54,175 nucleotides of DNA from Chthoniobacteraceae bacterium (lineage in GTDB: Bacteria > Verrucomicrobiota > Verrucomicrobiia > Chthoniobacterales > Chthoniobacteraceae). Shown piece by piece: positions 15,102 through 23,121 of this stretch. Position 1 is the stretch's first letter. Each line of letters opens with the position of its first letter. Both the position numbers and the translations under genes were made by a program. The stretch covers positions 1 to 54,175 of the forward strand of contig CANIWM010000037.1 in assembly GCA_947471505.1 (NCBI GenBank), in the 5' to 3' direction. The notes under the pieces are model-generated. The model was not told where the DNA came from. It worked only from the letters and a program-made list of their open reading frames with translations, and ran no database searches.

Positions 15102-15172
15102 GTCCGCAGATTTCGCAGATTTACGCAGATAGATCCCTGTTAAATCTGCGTAAATCTGCGGAATCTGCGGAC
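15102..15172. repeat. Large imperfect palindrome with 29-bp arms
   Basis: Left arm 15102-15130 and right arm 15144-15172 are reverse complements with one mismatch, separated by 13 bases. The arms are made of degenerate CGCAGATTT units (GTCCGCAGATTTCGCAG and so on). It lies between two genes of unknown function, near the end of one of them, and could act as a strong transcription terminator, although no T-run follows. Confidence 0.8.
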
Positions 15173-15811
15173 CCACATACTCCTGACCGAGTTCTTCAAA
15201 AGATTGTTAGGATGCGGGATGCGAAATTCACGTAAGTCGTTGAAAACGCCGCAATTGACAACGGAGGCGAGTCCATTGACAACTCCGATGGGTCGTTTGA
15301 CAGCGCCGATCAGCCCGTTGACAAGGCGCAGACTCTCATTGCCAAGCCCTGCGCTGTCATTGACAAGAGCGATTTGCCGATTGCCAGCCGCCTCAACCCT
15401 GTTGACAACCCGCTCATGGTCATAGACAGCCAGCGCACGTTCATTGACAGCGGCGCTCTGGCCATTTCCAGCCAGTCCACCCCCGTTGACAACGGCGATG
15501 ACTCGATTGCCAAAGCCTTCAACCCCGTGCACGGAGCCGATAATCTCATTGTCGAGAAGCGCAAACGCGTTGCCACTTTGTGCGCACCGGGTTCGAAAAC
15601 GGATGGCTGCGTTGCAGAAAAGTTCGCTGCCGTCCCACCGCCCGCAGGCCCCGTTTGCAAACCCAAGCTGCTCATTGCAAAAGTTGGGCTGGCTATTGCC
15701 GTCCGATACAAACCCGTAGCTAAGAGACTTCCCGACTCCCTCACCTCCCGCGGTATCGGGGCAGGCACAACCGTTGTGGTTGGCGGTCAGTTCATGGAAG
15801 TTGGCGGGCAT
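15140..15811 (-). CDS. Possible heptapeptide-repeat protein
   Basis: 223 codons from ATG 15811 (MPANFHELTANHNG). From about residue 25 on, the frame consists of seven-residue units with Asn at position 4: AVVNGGG, AAVNERA, RVVNRVE, ALVNDSA, RLVNGLI, GVVNGLA. The C-terminus runs into the palindrome at 15144-15172. The strict 21-base period without indels favours a coding array, but the plus strand is open as well (units such as VIDSQRT, PVDNGDD), no ribosome binding site stands out, and I know no family like it. Treat as uncertain. Confidence 0.35.
   Translation of the reverse strand: MPANFHELTANHNGCACPDTAGGEGVGKSLSYGFVSDGNSQPNFCNEQLGFANGACGRWDGSELFCNAAIRFRTRCAQSGNAFALLDNEIIGSVHGVEGFGNRVIAVVNGGGLAGNGQSAAVNERALAVYDHERVVNRVEAAGNRQIALVNDSAGLGNESLRLVNGLIGAVKRPIGVVNGLASVVNCGVFNDLREFRIPHPNNLLKNSVRSMWVRRFRRFTQI
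15255..15737. repeat. Degenerate 23 x 21-bp tandem array with TTGACA core
   Basis: A hexamer related to TTGACA or TTGCCA recurs at 15255, 15276, 15297, 15318, 15339, 15360, 15381, 15402, 15423, 15444 and so on to about 15717, always exactly 21 bases apart. The other 15 bases of each unit are highly variable. No indel breaks the phase over 23 units. Confidence 0.85.
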
Positions 15812-15935
15812 TGGGTCGTGCTTTGACGACCTGAGGAACGGAATCGAAATCGCGGAAATTTGTCGAATGAAATATCGGCGAATTTCCGGACGTTGTTCGT
15901 GATGCGTGGGCTCGTGGCAGGATTTTTTGCGCTCC

Positions 15936-17429
15936 TCACTCTGCCTTCTGCTTCCCTTTGCCCTTTCCCTTTTTCTTCGGAGCGCCACCGGCTGCGGTTC
16001 CGTCGTTCTTGGTCGGCATCGGAGCGTTCACTTCCTTGCGCCAGGCGACGAGGCGGGCGTGGAGTTCTTTCGCTTTGTCCGGCATGTCGGCGGCGAGGTT
16101 CTTCGTTTCGCCGATGTCCTCGCGGAGATTGTAGAGCTCGAGCTTTCCGTCTTCGAGAAACTCCATGAGTTTCCAGTCGCCCGCTTGAATCACGCTGACC
16201 GGAGTGGTGCGCCATAGGCCGGGGCCGGAACCGAGGTATCCGGGGAAGTGCTGGAAAATAGCGTCGCGCTGGAGTTTCGCGGAAGGGTCGCGGAGAAGTT
16301 TCACAATGCTCTCGCCGTCGAGCACCTGGCGCGGTTTGGGCGCGGAGGCGAGTTCGAGGAAGGTCGGGAATACATCCACGTGAGCGGTAGGCACGTCGCT
16401 CGTGGAGCCCGGCTTCGTCACGCCCGGCCAGCGGACGATGAACGGCTCGCGGGTGCCACCTTCGTAGAGGCTGCCTTTGCCGCTCCGCAGTGGGGCGTTG
16501 TCGGTGATGCCGCCGCCGTCTTCGTCGTCGGCTGTTTGCTTCTTCGCCTTGCTCTCCTTGCCCGGCTCGCGGATGAGGCCGTCGGGACGGTCGTAACCGC
16601 CGACGCCGCCGTTGTCGCTGGTGAAAATGAGCACGGTGTTGTCGGCGAGTTTCAAATCATCGAGCGTCTTCATTACGCGGCCCACGCTTTCATCCACGCT
16701 GGCGATCATCGCGGCGTAGGTCGGATTATTATGACCACCGACGCCGGGCTTCGGTTTGAACTTCGCGACAAGATCGGCCTTCGCTTGATGCGGCGAGTGC
16801 ACCCCGAAATGCGGGAGGTAGAGGAAGAACGGTTCGTCCTTGTGGCGTGTGATGAAGTCCACCGCCTTGTCGGTGAGGAAGTCGGCGAGGTATTGGCCCT
16901 TTGGATATTCGGTCTTCGGATTCGTGGCGAAATTGAAGTGGACGCCCGCGCTCACGATCGCTTCGTCGAAGCCTCGCTTGCCCGGATGAAACTCGCCGCG
17001 TTCGCCAATGTGCCATTTGCCAAACATCCCCGTCGCGTAACCGCCGGCCTTGAGCTGCTTCGCAATGATGTCGCGGTCGAGCGGGAGTTCGGTGACGTTG
17101 TCCACAGGCCGCAGCGGACGCGAGCTCCAGTCAAACCGACCGATGCCACCGACGGTATAAAGGCCGGTGCGCGCGCCGTATTGCCCGCTCAACAAAGCCG
17201 CGCGAGTCGGCGTGCAATTTTGACAATGGTGATGGCTCAGCAGCTTCATGCCCTGCGCCGCGAGCCGGTCAATGTTCGGCGTCTCGTAGTATTTGCTGCC
17301 GTAGGTCGCGGTGTCCGTCCACCCGAGATCATCGGCCATGATGAAGACGATGTTTGGCTTGGCGGCAGCATGAAGCGCGGCCAGCGGTCCTAGCAGGAGT
17401 GTGGCGAGTGCGAGGATGGTGTTTTTCAT
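15936..17429 (-). CDS. Secreted sulfatase (FGly-type), first copy
   Basis: 497 residues. Signal peptide MKNTILALATLLLGPLAALHA, then the sulfatase core: metal-binding KPNIVFIMADDLGW (D33, D34), the formylglycine motif CTPTR (C72) in the NCTPTRAALLSG context, GMFGKWHIGE, and LIFTSDNGGVGG with the distal Asp-Asn pair. The C-terminus is a Lys/Gly-rich tail (KKKGKGKGK). It hydrolyses sulfate esters, probably of polysaccharides, after Cys-to-formylglycine conversion by an enzyme encoded elsewhere. It lies 42 bases after the second sulfatase gene on the same strand, so they form one operon. The start is placed at ATG 17429, just before the signal peptide. Confidence 0.92.
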   Translation of the reverse strand: MKNTILALATLLLGPLAALHAAAKPNIVFIMADDLGWTDTATYGSKYYETPNIDRLAAQGMKLLSHHHCQNCTPTRAALLSGQYGARTGLYTVGGIGRFDWSSRPLRPVDNVTELPLDRDIIAKQLKAGGYATGMFGKWHIGERGEFHPGKRGFDEAIVSAGVHFNFATNPKTEYPKGQYLADFLTDKAVDFITRHKDEPFFLYLPHFGVHSPHQAKADLVAKFKPKPGVGGHNNPTYAAMIASVDESVGRVMKTLDDLKLADNTVLIFTSDNGGVGGYDRPDGLIREPGKESKAKKQTADDEDGGGITDNAPLRSGKGSLYEGGTREPFIVRWPGVTKPGSTSDVPTAHVDVFPTFLELASAPKPRQVLDGESIVKLLRDPSAKLQRDAIFQHFPGYLGSGPGLWRTTPVSVIQAGDWKLMEFLEDGKLELYNLREDIGETKNLAADMPDKAKELHARLVAWRKEVNAPMPTKNDGTAAGGAPKKKGKGKGKQKAE

Positions 17430-17471
17430 TTTGTAGAATGGTGGGCGGTTTTTGCCTTCATAGCTTACCAA

Positions 17472-19022
17472 TCAATTCGCAGCCGATGGCGCGGTTTCGG
17501 TGGCCTTCTCGTTTGCCTTTTTCCTCGGTCGCCGGGGCTTCTCTTCATCCTCGCCAGCGGCACCTTTGTTTGGGTCCATTCGCTTGAGGTCTGCGGGCGT
17601 GGGGCTGCCGCCGAACTGTTTGTAGTAGAGCTCCTGGAATGGATTGATCGTCGGGATGTTCGTGGCGTTCTCATTCACGAGCAGCGGTTGCACATCCTTC
17701 CACCATTGTTCGTACGTGGCGCGGAGTTTCGCGGCGACTTCGGGGTGCTCGGCGATGACGTTTTTCGTTTCACCGGGATCGGCTTTGAGGTCGTAAAGCT
17801 CCGCGTTGTTCACGAGCGTGAACTGCGCATTTTGGATCGCGCACTTGTTGAGTTTGGAAGCCTCCGCCTTTCCTTTGCCCCAGCGTCCGACGTGATGCAC
17901 GAGCGTGCGGTCCGCCCACTCGGCCTTGGGGTTCTTCAAGAGAGGAAGAAAGCTGCGGCCTTCGACTTGTTGCTTCGCTTCGGCGGATAGCGTTGCTCCG
18001 GTAAGCTCCGCGAGCGTGGGGAATAGATCGAGATGCGCACTCAACGCATCGCACTCCGCACCAGCGGGAATGCCGCCAGCGGGCCAGCGGAAGAAACACG
18101 GCACACGCGTGCCGCCCTGATAAGTCGTGCCTTTCCCGCCGTGCATCCCGGCGTTGAAAATGTCTTTGCCCGCCGTGCCGCCGTTGTCGGAACCAAGGTA
18201 GATGACCAGCGTGTTGTCCGCGATGCCCCATTCCTTCAGCTTCCCGAGCAGCTTGCCGAAATTGGTGTCCACGTTTTCCAACATTCCGAGGAACTTCGCC
18301 GTGTCTTCATTCACGCCGGGCTTGCCGAGATAGTGCTCGTAATACTCCTTCGGCACGACGTGCGGACCGTGCGCCGCATTGAGCGGGATGTATGCAAAGA
18401 ACGGCTGCTTCGCCTCGCGCTTCGCATCGATCCACTTCAGCGCCTGTGCGAAGAAAAGGTCGGTGCAATAGCCCGTGGTTTTTTCGAAAGTGCCGTTGTG
18501 CCAGAGCGTGGGATTGATGTTCGTATTGTCGGGAGCATCGCCGCACGAGCCGGGATAAGTCTGTCCGATCCCGCCGCCGCCGTGGATATACACTTCGTCG
18601 AATCCACGACTCTCCGGGCGATACGCGGCTTCGTCGCCGAGATGCCATTTACCAAAAATGCCCGACGTGTAGCCCGCTGTTTTGAGCATCTGCGGCAGCG
18701 TGAAGGTCTTCAAAGTCATCCGCTCCCGCTCGAGAATCGTGTGTGTTACGCCGTTCTTGAATTCATGCCGTCCGCTCATCAGCGCCGAGCGAGTCGGCGC
18801 GCAAGTCGGGCTCACGTGGAACTGCGTAAACAGCAGACTCTCCTTTTTAAACGCATCCACCGAAGGCGTGCGCATGATCGGATTCCCAAGACACGCGTAA
18901 TCGCCGTAGCCCACGTCGTCGGGCATCACGAGGATGATGTTGGGCTTGGATGATTCGGTCGCCGTCATCCCGGTGAGCGGGATGAACGATGCGAAGGCGA
19001 GAAGCAGGAGTTTGGTTTTCAT
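17472..19022 (-). CDS. Secreted sulfatase (FGly-type), second copy
   Basis: 516 residues. Signal peptide MKTKLLLLAFASFIPLTGMTA, metal site KPNIILVMPDDVGYGDY, formylglycine motif CAPTR (C74), SGIFGKWHLGD, and YLGSDNGGTAGKD. The C-terminal tail is Lys/Glu/Arg-rich (EEKPRRPRKKANEK), like that of the neighbouring sulfatase. The two proteins are clearly different in sequence, so they probably act on different linkages of the same sulfated glycan. The frame is open up to 19193, but ATG 19022 directly precedes the signal peptide. Confidence 0.92.
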   Translation of the reverse strand: MKTKLLLLAFASFIPLTGMTATESSKPNIILVMPDDVGYGDYACLGNPIMRTPSVDAFKKESLLFTQFHVSPTCAPTRSALMSGRHEFKNGVTHTILERERMTLKTFTLPQMLKTAGYTSGIFGKWHLGDEAAYRPESRGFDEVYIHGGGGIGQTYPGSCGDAPDNTNINPTLWHNGTFEKTTGYCTDLFFAQALKWIDAKREAKQPFFAYIPLNAAHGPHVVPKEYYEHYLGKPGVNEDTAKFLGMLENVDTNFGKLLGKLKEWGIADNTLVIYLGSDNGGTAGKDIFNAGMHGGKGTTYQGGTRVPCFFRWPAGGIPAGAECDALSAHLDLFPTLAELTGATLSAEAKQQVEGRSFLPLLKNPKAEWADRTLVHHVGRWGKGKAEASKLNKCAIQNAQFTLVNNAELYDLKADPGETKNVIAEHPEVAAKLRATYEQWWKDVQPLLVNENATNIPTINPFQELYYKQFGGSPTPADLKRMDPNKGAAGEDEEKPRRPRKKANEKATETAPSAAN

Positions 19023-19389
19023 TACGGTGATAAAAATCGGATGCGGGCGAGTATTCGTATCGAGGGAATTGAATCCGCGCCCAAAGTAACAGCGCGAAGG
19101 GGGAAATCCGGACAAGATTTCCGAGTCCCATTTCTCGTCCCTCGCACGTTGCGGCAGAAAGTAGTTTAGGCTTCCGCCCAAACTCACGGGCAACCGATTC
19201 GGCTAACGCTGAAGCCACTTTCCACCCGCCGCCTACAGATTCCTACGGCTCTCTCCGCCGATACCCATGGAGAACGGCCCAAAAGGGTGCAAGGAACTGA
19301 GTGCGGTTTTTTTGTGCCGGGAGTTTACTTGTCCTTCCACCAGTCGAATATCCGGTATTTAGTCAGCGCACACTTTTAGACCTTTCAAC
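19023..19389. other. Divergent intergenic region
   Basis: Lies between the sulfatase operon (minus) and the ABC transporter operon (plus) and must contain both promoters. I see no clear -35/-10 pair, operator, RNA gene or repeat in it. Confidence 0.4.
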
Positions 19390-20091
19390 ATGAACCTGGA
19401 TGTCCCGCATCCGCCGCCGGCGGAATTTCTCAATGTCGCTAAATCGTTTGGCACCAAGACGGCAATTGCGGATTTTTCGTGGACGCTTCCGGCGGGGAAA
19501 ATATGCGGATTGCTCGGGCCGAATGGCGCGGGGAAAACGACGCTGTTTCGGTTGCTCATGGGCGTATTGAAGCCGACCTGCGGCTCGATTCGCGTGGATG
19601 GGCTGGACTCGTTTGAAGATCGCGTGGAGGTGAAAAGGCATGTCGGCTTTCTTCCCGATGAACCGGTATTTTATTCGTACCTCTCGGGACGCGAAGTCCT
19701 GGAGATGAGCGCTTCGATGCACGGGCTCAACGGCCACCAAGCTGTGCAGTCCATCATGCCGCTCGCCGAGCGACTCGGGCTCGCAGAGGCTCTCGGACGA
19801 TTTGCCGAGGATTATTCGCGAGGGATGAAAAAGAAGCTCGGACTCCTGCTCGCGCTCATTCATCAGCCCTCGCTGCTCGTGCTCGATGAGCCTACGAACG
19901 GACTCGATGTGGAATCGACGCGCATGTTTTTCGAGCTCATGGAGGAACAGGCGGGGGCGGGCGTGACGGTTGTTTTTTCCACGCATCTCCTCGATCAAGT
20001 CGAGCGACTGTGCAGCCATATTGCCATCATCCACAATGGCCGCCTCGGCGCTGCGGGAACGCTCGAAGAAGGGGGGGTAGCGAACGATTAG
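19390..20091 (+). CDS. ABC transporter ATPase, frameshifted at its C-terminus
   Basis: 233 residues as read. Walker A GPNGAGKTT (43-51), a YSRGMKKK signature in place of LSGGQ, Walker B LLVLDEPTNGLD, and the H-loop STHLLDQVE. It would drive the fused permease encoded next. The last codons are abnormal: after TLEE the frame passes through a run of seven G (20071-20077) and stops at TAG 20089. In the -1 frame the sequence continues SERLEDFFVRITSNAK and stops at TGA 20127-20129, which overlaps the ATG of the permease gene. That is the end expected for this family, so either the G run is one base short in this sequence or slippage restores the frame. Confidence 0.9.
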   Translation: MNLDVPHPPPAEFLNVAKSFGTKTAIADFSWTLPAGKICGLLGPNGAGKTTLFRLLMGVLKPTCGSIRVDGLDSFEDRVEVKRHVGFLPDEPVFYSYLSGREVLEMSASMHGLNGHQAVQSIMPLAERLGLAEALGRFAEDYSRGMKKKLGLLLALIHQPSLLVLDEPTNGLDVESTRMFFELMEEQAGAGVTVVFSTHLLDQVERLCSHIAIIHNGRLGAAGTLEEGGVAND

Positions 20092-20125
20092 AGGACTTCT
20101 TTGTGCGCATCACGTCGAACGCGAA

Positions 20126-22654
20126 ATGAAACTCCCGCGCGTGAACCTCTCATTTTGGCAGGCGGTGAAGATCATCTGGTCTTTTGCCCGTCGGCGGGCA
20201 GCGGGGCGCAAAGCGCATCAGGCCACGCTGATGTCAAAAAAGGCGACGAATTCCAAGACTGTGTCGAGCGGCGATCCCCTCGGCTGTATGGCTACGATTG
20301 GGATGATCATTTTAGGGTGCGTGTTGCACGGGGTATTCGGGAGTCTTGTCGCAAGCACCGCCACGGTTGCGTTTCGGGTGGACACGGAAAGAGGAGGAAA
20401 AATCGCGGTGTCTCCTTCAGTGTACAAAGAACTTCAAACTGCGGTTGCCCCAACGGGGTTGAAGGAATCCGATTGGGCGAGGGACAACAACTTGAAATTC
20501 GCCGCCGAACGAACGTTCAACGAAAAGTATGGATACCGAAAGAAGGCCGACCCCGTATACATCGCGCACTTTGCCCGCCAATTCGACACGCTCGGGATGG
20601 CCGGTTTCGTGGAGGTCGATTCGAGAGGGTTCGAGGGACGCAATGTTCAAACATGGCCGAGGCTTGCGCTTGGCGTCGTTGCATTCGGAGTGCTCGTTTG
20701 GCTCGCGATGCTGACGTGTCAGGGCGAAGGGGTGGACTTCGACGTGCAGCGCCGGCGGCATCCCGTGTGGGAGTGGCTGCTCAGTCATCCGGTCCGACCG
20801 GCAGCCATTCTTATCGCCGAGACCCTGTCGCCGTTCGTCGCGAACCCGATGTATTATACTGCGCCGGTTTTTTGGTATTTCTTGCTCTCGGGTTCTCTCG
20901 GCGCCGGGCAAGCAATGCTCGGGGCCGTGCTGGTCGGATGGCCGGTGGCAGTAGCGGCATCCAGTTTGAACAAAAGTCTTGAGGCTGCGGCGATGCTGCG
21001 GCTCGGCGTGCGAAATCGTGGTGCGATGCTCGGCATTATGTCGTGGATCGGATTTGCGGGAATGTTTCTTCCGATGTTCTTGATGGGCGCGGACGGACTC
21101 AAATTGTGGATTGTCCAGACCGGGATGGTCGTATTCGATCATATTCCAGCATGGCCTGTTCAGTCGCTGCTCGGGGGCATGGGGAAAAGCGTGGCACTGT
21201 CCACATCTGCGGGGCTGCTGTTCGCGGTCGGCCTTCTCCTGCTATCGGGCGTCATTGCGAAGTGGGCGATGTCGCGCGGACTGGACCCCGGAAATGCCAC
21301 GACCGATGTTCCAGATGCTCGTGGAAACATCGGCTCCATGATCAACCGATACGACCCGGTGTTTTGGAAGGAACTTCTTTGGTTTCGGCGGGATCGTGGA
21401 GCAGTCATTCAGGCGATCCTCATCCCGCTCACGCTCGCGTCATTCCAAGCGTTCAACTTCCGCGCGATGGCCGGAAGCGCGCTGGAGCACTGGTTCGCAT
21501 TTTGTGGAATTGCCATCATCTGCGGCACGTATTTTTTGCTGGTGCTCGGCCCGCGTTCGCTGGCCTCGGAAGGTGGAGCCTTGTGGATTCCTATGACATG
21601 GCCTCGGGGTTTGGAGGACTTGCTCCGCGCAAAGGCGCGCATTTGGCATACGGTCGCGTCCGTAATCGTCGGGGCGTTGTTTGCGATCGCGCTGTGGCTC
21701 TTCCCGGCGGAATGGTGGAAGATTCTGTTGGTGGCGGTGGGATGGGCGTTTTTCGGTCGTTCGATGGCGATGCGAGCCGTCACTCTCGTCTCTCCGACGA
21801 GCGACAGCGGAGAAGTCCGCCCGCCCTCCGCTGGCAGTCGCTACGCCGCGCTGGTCGGGATGTTTAGCTTTTCCGGCGGAGTCCTGGCCCAAAACTGGCA
21901 TCTCGCCGTGATCGGCGTCGTTTTCTCGGGCCTCGTCGCCGCAGCATGTTGGCAAAACTTGCGGGCGCGTTTGCCTTTCCTTTTCGATCCTTGGTCCGAG
22001 GTTCTTCCGCAAGCACCGACGCTCATGCACTCGATGTTTGCCGTGGCCATTCTGAGCGAAGTCGCCGGAATCGGCGTAGCACTCGGGCGAGCCTTTGGCG
22101 GCGGCAGCCAGGCATTTCTCATCCCGCTTGCGTACGGAATTATTGGCGGAATCGCGTGGCTCGTCATGCGAGGATTTCTCGAAGGGCGGGGAGTCGCGGA
22201 TCGCGAGATATGGAATTGGCTGCCGCTCGCTGCGACATCGAAGCCGCGCGCAGTCGCGCTCGGCGTGAGTGCCGGAATCGGATTAGGAGTCGTCGCTCTG
22301 TGCTATGTGTTCGTTCTGGCAAAATTTCCGACCTCCGCCGGATGGCTCCATGCAGGCGCGGCCCCCTCAAGCGCGGAAAAGATCGGGATCTTCGTGCTGG
22401 CGGTCGGGCTCGCTCCGATCGTCGAAGAGTATTTCTTTCGCGGATTACTCTTCCGCGCACTGGACCGGGAATGGGGCGGGACGCGAGCACTCATCGGAAG
22501 CGCCGCCTACTTTGCGATTTACCATCCGCCGATTTCGTGGCTGCCGGTATTCGCCCTTGGCGTCTTAAATGCGTGGCTCTTCCGAAGAACTCGTATGCTG
22601 CTTCCGAGCGTCTGCGCCCACATGACTTACAACGCAGTAGTATGGATGCAGTGA
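20126..22654 (+). CDS. ABC-2 type permease fused to a CPBP intramembrane protease
   Basis: 842 residues. The N-terminal part (about 1-620) has many membrane helices and a soluble insert (about 70-180), in the style of ABC-2 exporter permeases (HPVWEWLLSHPVRP, MYYTAPVFWYFLLSG). The C-terminal about 220 residues are a CPBP/Abi domain with all three motifs: E767-E768-x3-R772 (EEYFFRG), F796-x3-H800, and H832-x3-N836. CPBP proteins are metal-independent-looking intramembrane proteases (CAAX-prenyl-type or bacteriocin self-immunity). The gene is translationally coupled to the ATPase if the latter's frame is restored. The fusion suggests export plus processing or immunity for a peptide; no substrate gene is seen. 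Confidence 0.82.
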   Translation: MKLPRVNLSFWQAVKIIWSFARRRAAGRKAHQATLMSKKATNSKTVSSGDPLGCMATIGMIILGCVLHGVFGSLVASTATVAFRVDTERGGKIAVSPSVYKELQTAVAPTGLKESDWARDNNLKFAAERTFNEKYGYRKKADPVYIAHFARQFDTLGMAGFVEVDSRGFEGRNVQTWPRLALGVVAFGVLVWLAMLTCQGEGVDFDVQRRRHPVWEWLLSHPVRPAAILIAETLSPFVANPMYYTAPVFWYFLLSGSLGAGQAMLGAVLVGWPVAVAASSLNKSLEAAAMLRLGVRNRGAMLGIMSWIGFAGMFLPMFLMGADGLKLWIVQTGMVVFDHIPAWPVQSLLGGMGKSVALSTSAGLLFAVGLLLLSGVIAKWAMSRGLDPGNATTDVPDARGNIGSMINRYDPVFWKELLWFRRDRGAVIQAILIPLTLASFQAFNFRAMAGSALEHWFAFCGIAIICGTYFLLVLGPRSLASEGGALWIPMTWPRGLEDLLRAKARIWHTVASVIVGALFAIALWLFPAEWWKILLVAVGWAFFGRSMAMRAVTLVSPTSDSGEVRPPSAGSRYAALVGMFSFSGGVLAQNWHLAVIGVVFSGLVAAACWQNLRARLPFLFDPWSEVLPQAPTLMHSMFAVAILSEVAGIGVALGRAFGGGSQAFLIPLAYGIIGGIAWLVMRGFLEGRGVADREIWNWLPLAATSKPRAVALGVSAGIGLGVVALCYVFVLAKFPTSAGWLHAGAAPSSAEKIGIFVLAVGLAPIVEEYFFRGLLFRALDREWGGTRALIGSAAYFAIYHPPISWLPVFALGVLNAWLFRRTRMLLPSVCAHMTYNAVVWMQ

Positions 22655-22764
22655 CCTACACACAAGCCTGCGACCGTGCGGCGATTCGTCGTGGGATAGA
22701 TTTGCATCCTCGCAACCAAGAAACGGGGTGATGCGCGTGTGGAAATGATGAATCGCGAATTTCG

Positions 22765-23121
22765 TCACTGGCCATTCGTCACTCGCTCCAACTTCCGAAT
22801 GACCGCCGAGCGTTCGCCTTCGTAGGCGGAGCGGGCGCGGTCGAAGGCGTCGGATTTACCTGCGCCGGAGAGGAGCTGGAATGTCGCTACGGAAAACGGG
22901 ACGAGGCAGATGTAGGGCAGGATGGCGGGGAGCGAAGTGGCGGAGAGGAAGGCCATGACGACGACGCTGCCGATCATCACGACGACTCGCGGGATGAGGT
23001 TTGCGCCGGTGGGCTCGCCCAGTTTCCCATCCTTGCCGCGCACGAGGAATGTCTCGCGCTTGCGCTGCCACTCTGCGTCCATGCGGGCGAGTTCGGCTTC
23101 GAGTTGGGCGGCGGTGTCCAC
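22765..23121 (-). CDS. Small membrane protein of unknown function
   Basis: 118 residues from GTG 23121 (MDTAAQLEAELARMDAEWQR). A short coiled coil (1-25) precedes two membrane helices (VVVMIGSVVVMAFLSA and LPAILPYICLVPFSVATF) and a second charged helix (DRARSAYEGERSAVIRKLE). It starts directly after the stop of the upstream cyclophilin gene, so it is the fourth gene of the surface-protein operon. No family recognised; a membrane partner of the exported proteins is a guess. Confidence 0.65.
   Translation of the reverse strand: MDTAAQLEAELARMDAEWQRKRETFLVRGKDGKLGEPTGANLIPRVVVMIGSVVVMAFLSATSLPAILPYICLVPFSVATFQLLSGAGKSDAFDRARSAYEGERSAVIRKLERVTNGQ

Noticed and set aside
15255-15737. Row of real promoters because of the repeated TTGACA
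   Set aside because: No TATAAT-like box at the proper distance in the units; the hexamer repeats every 21 bases as part of a tandem array.
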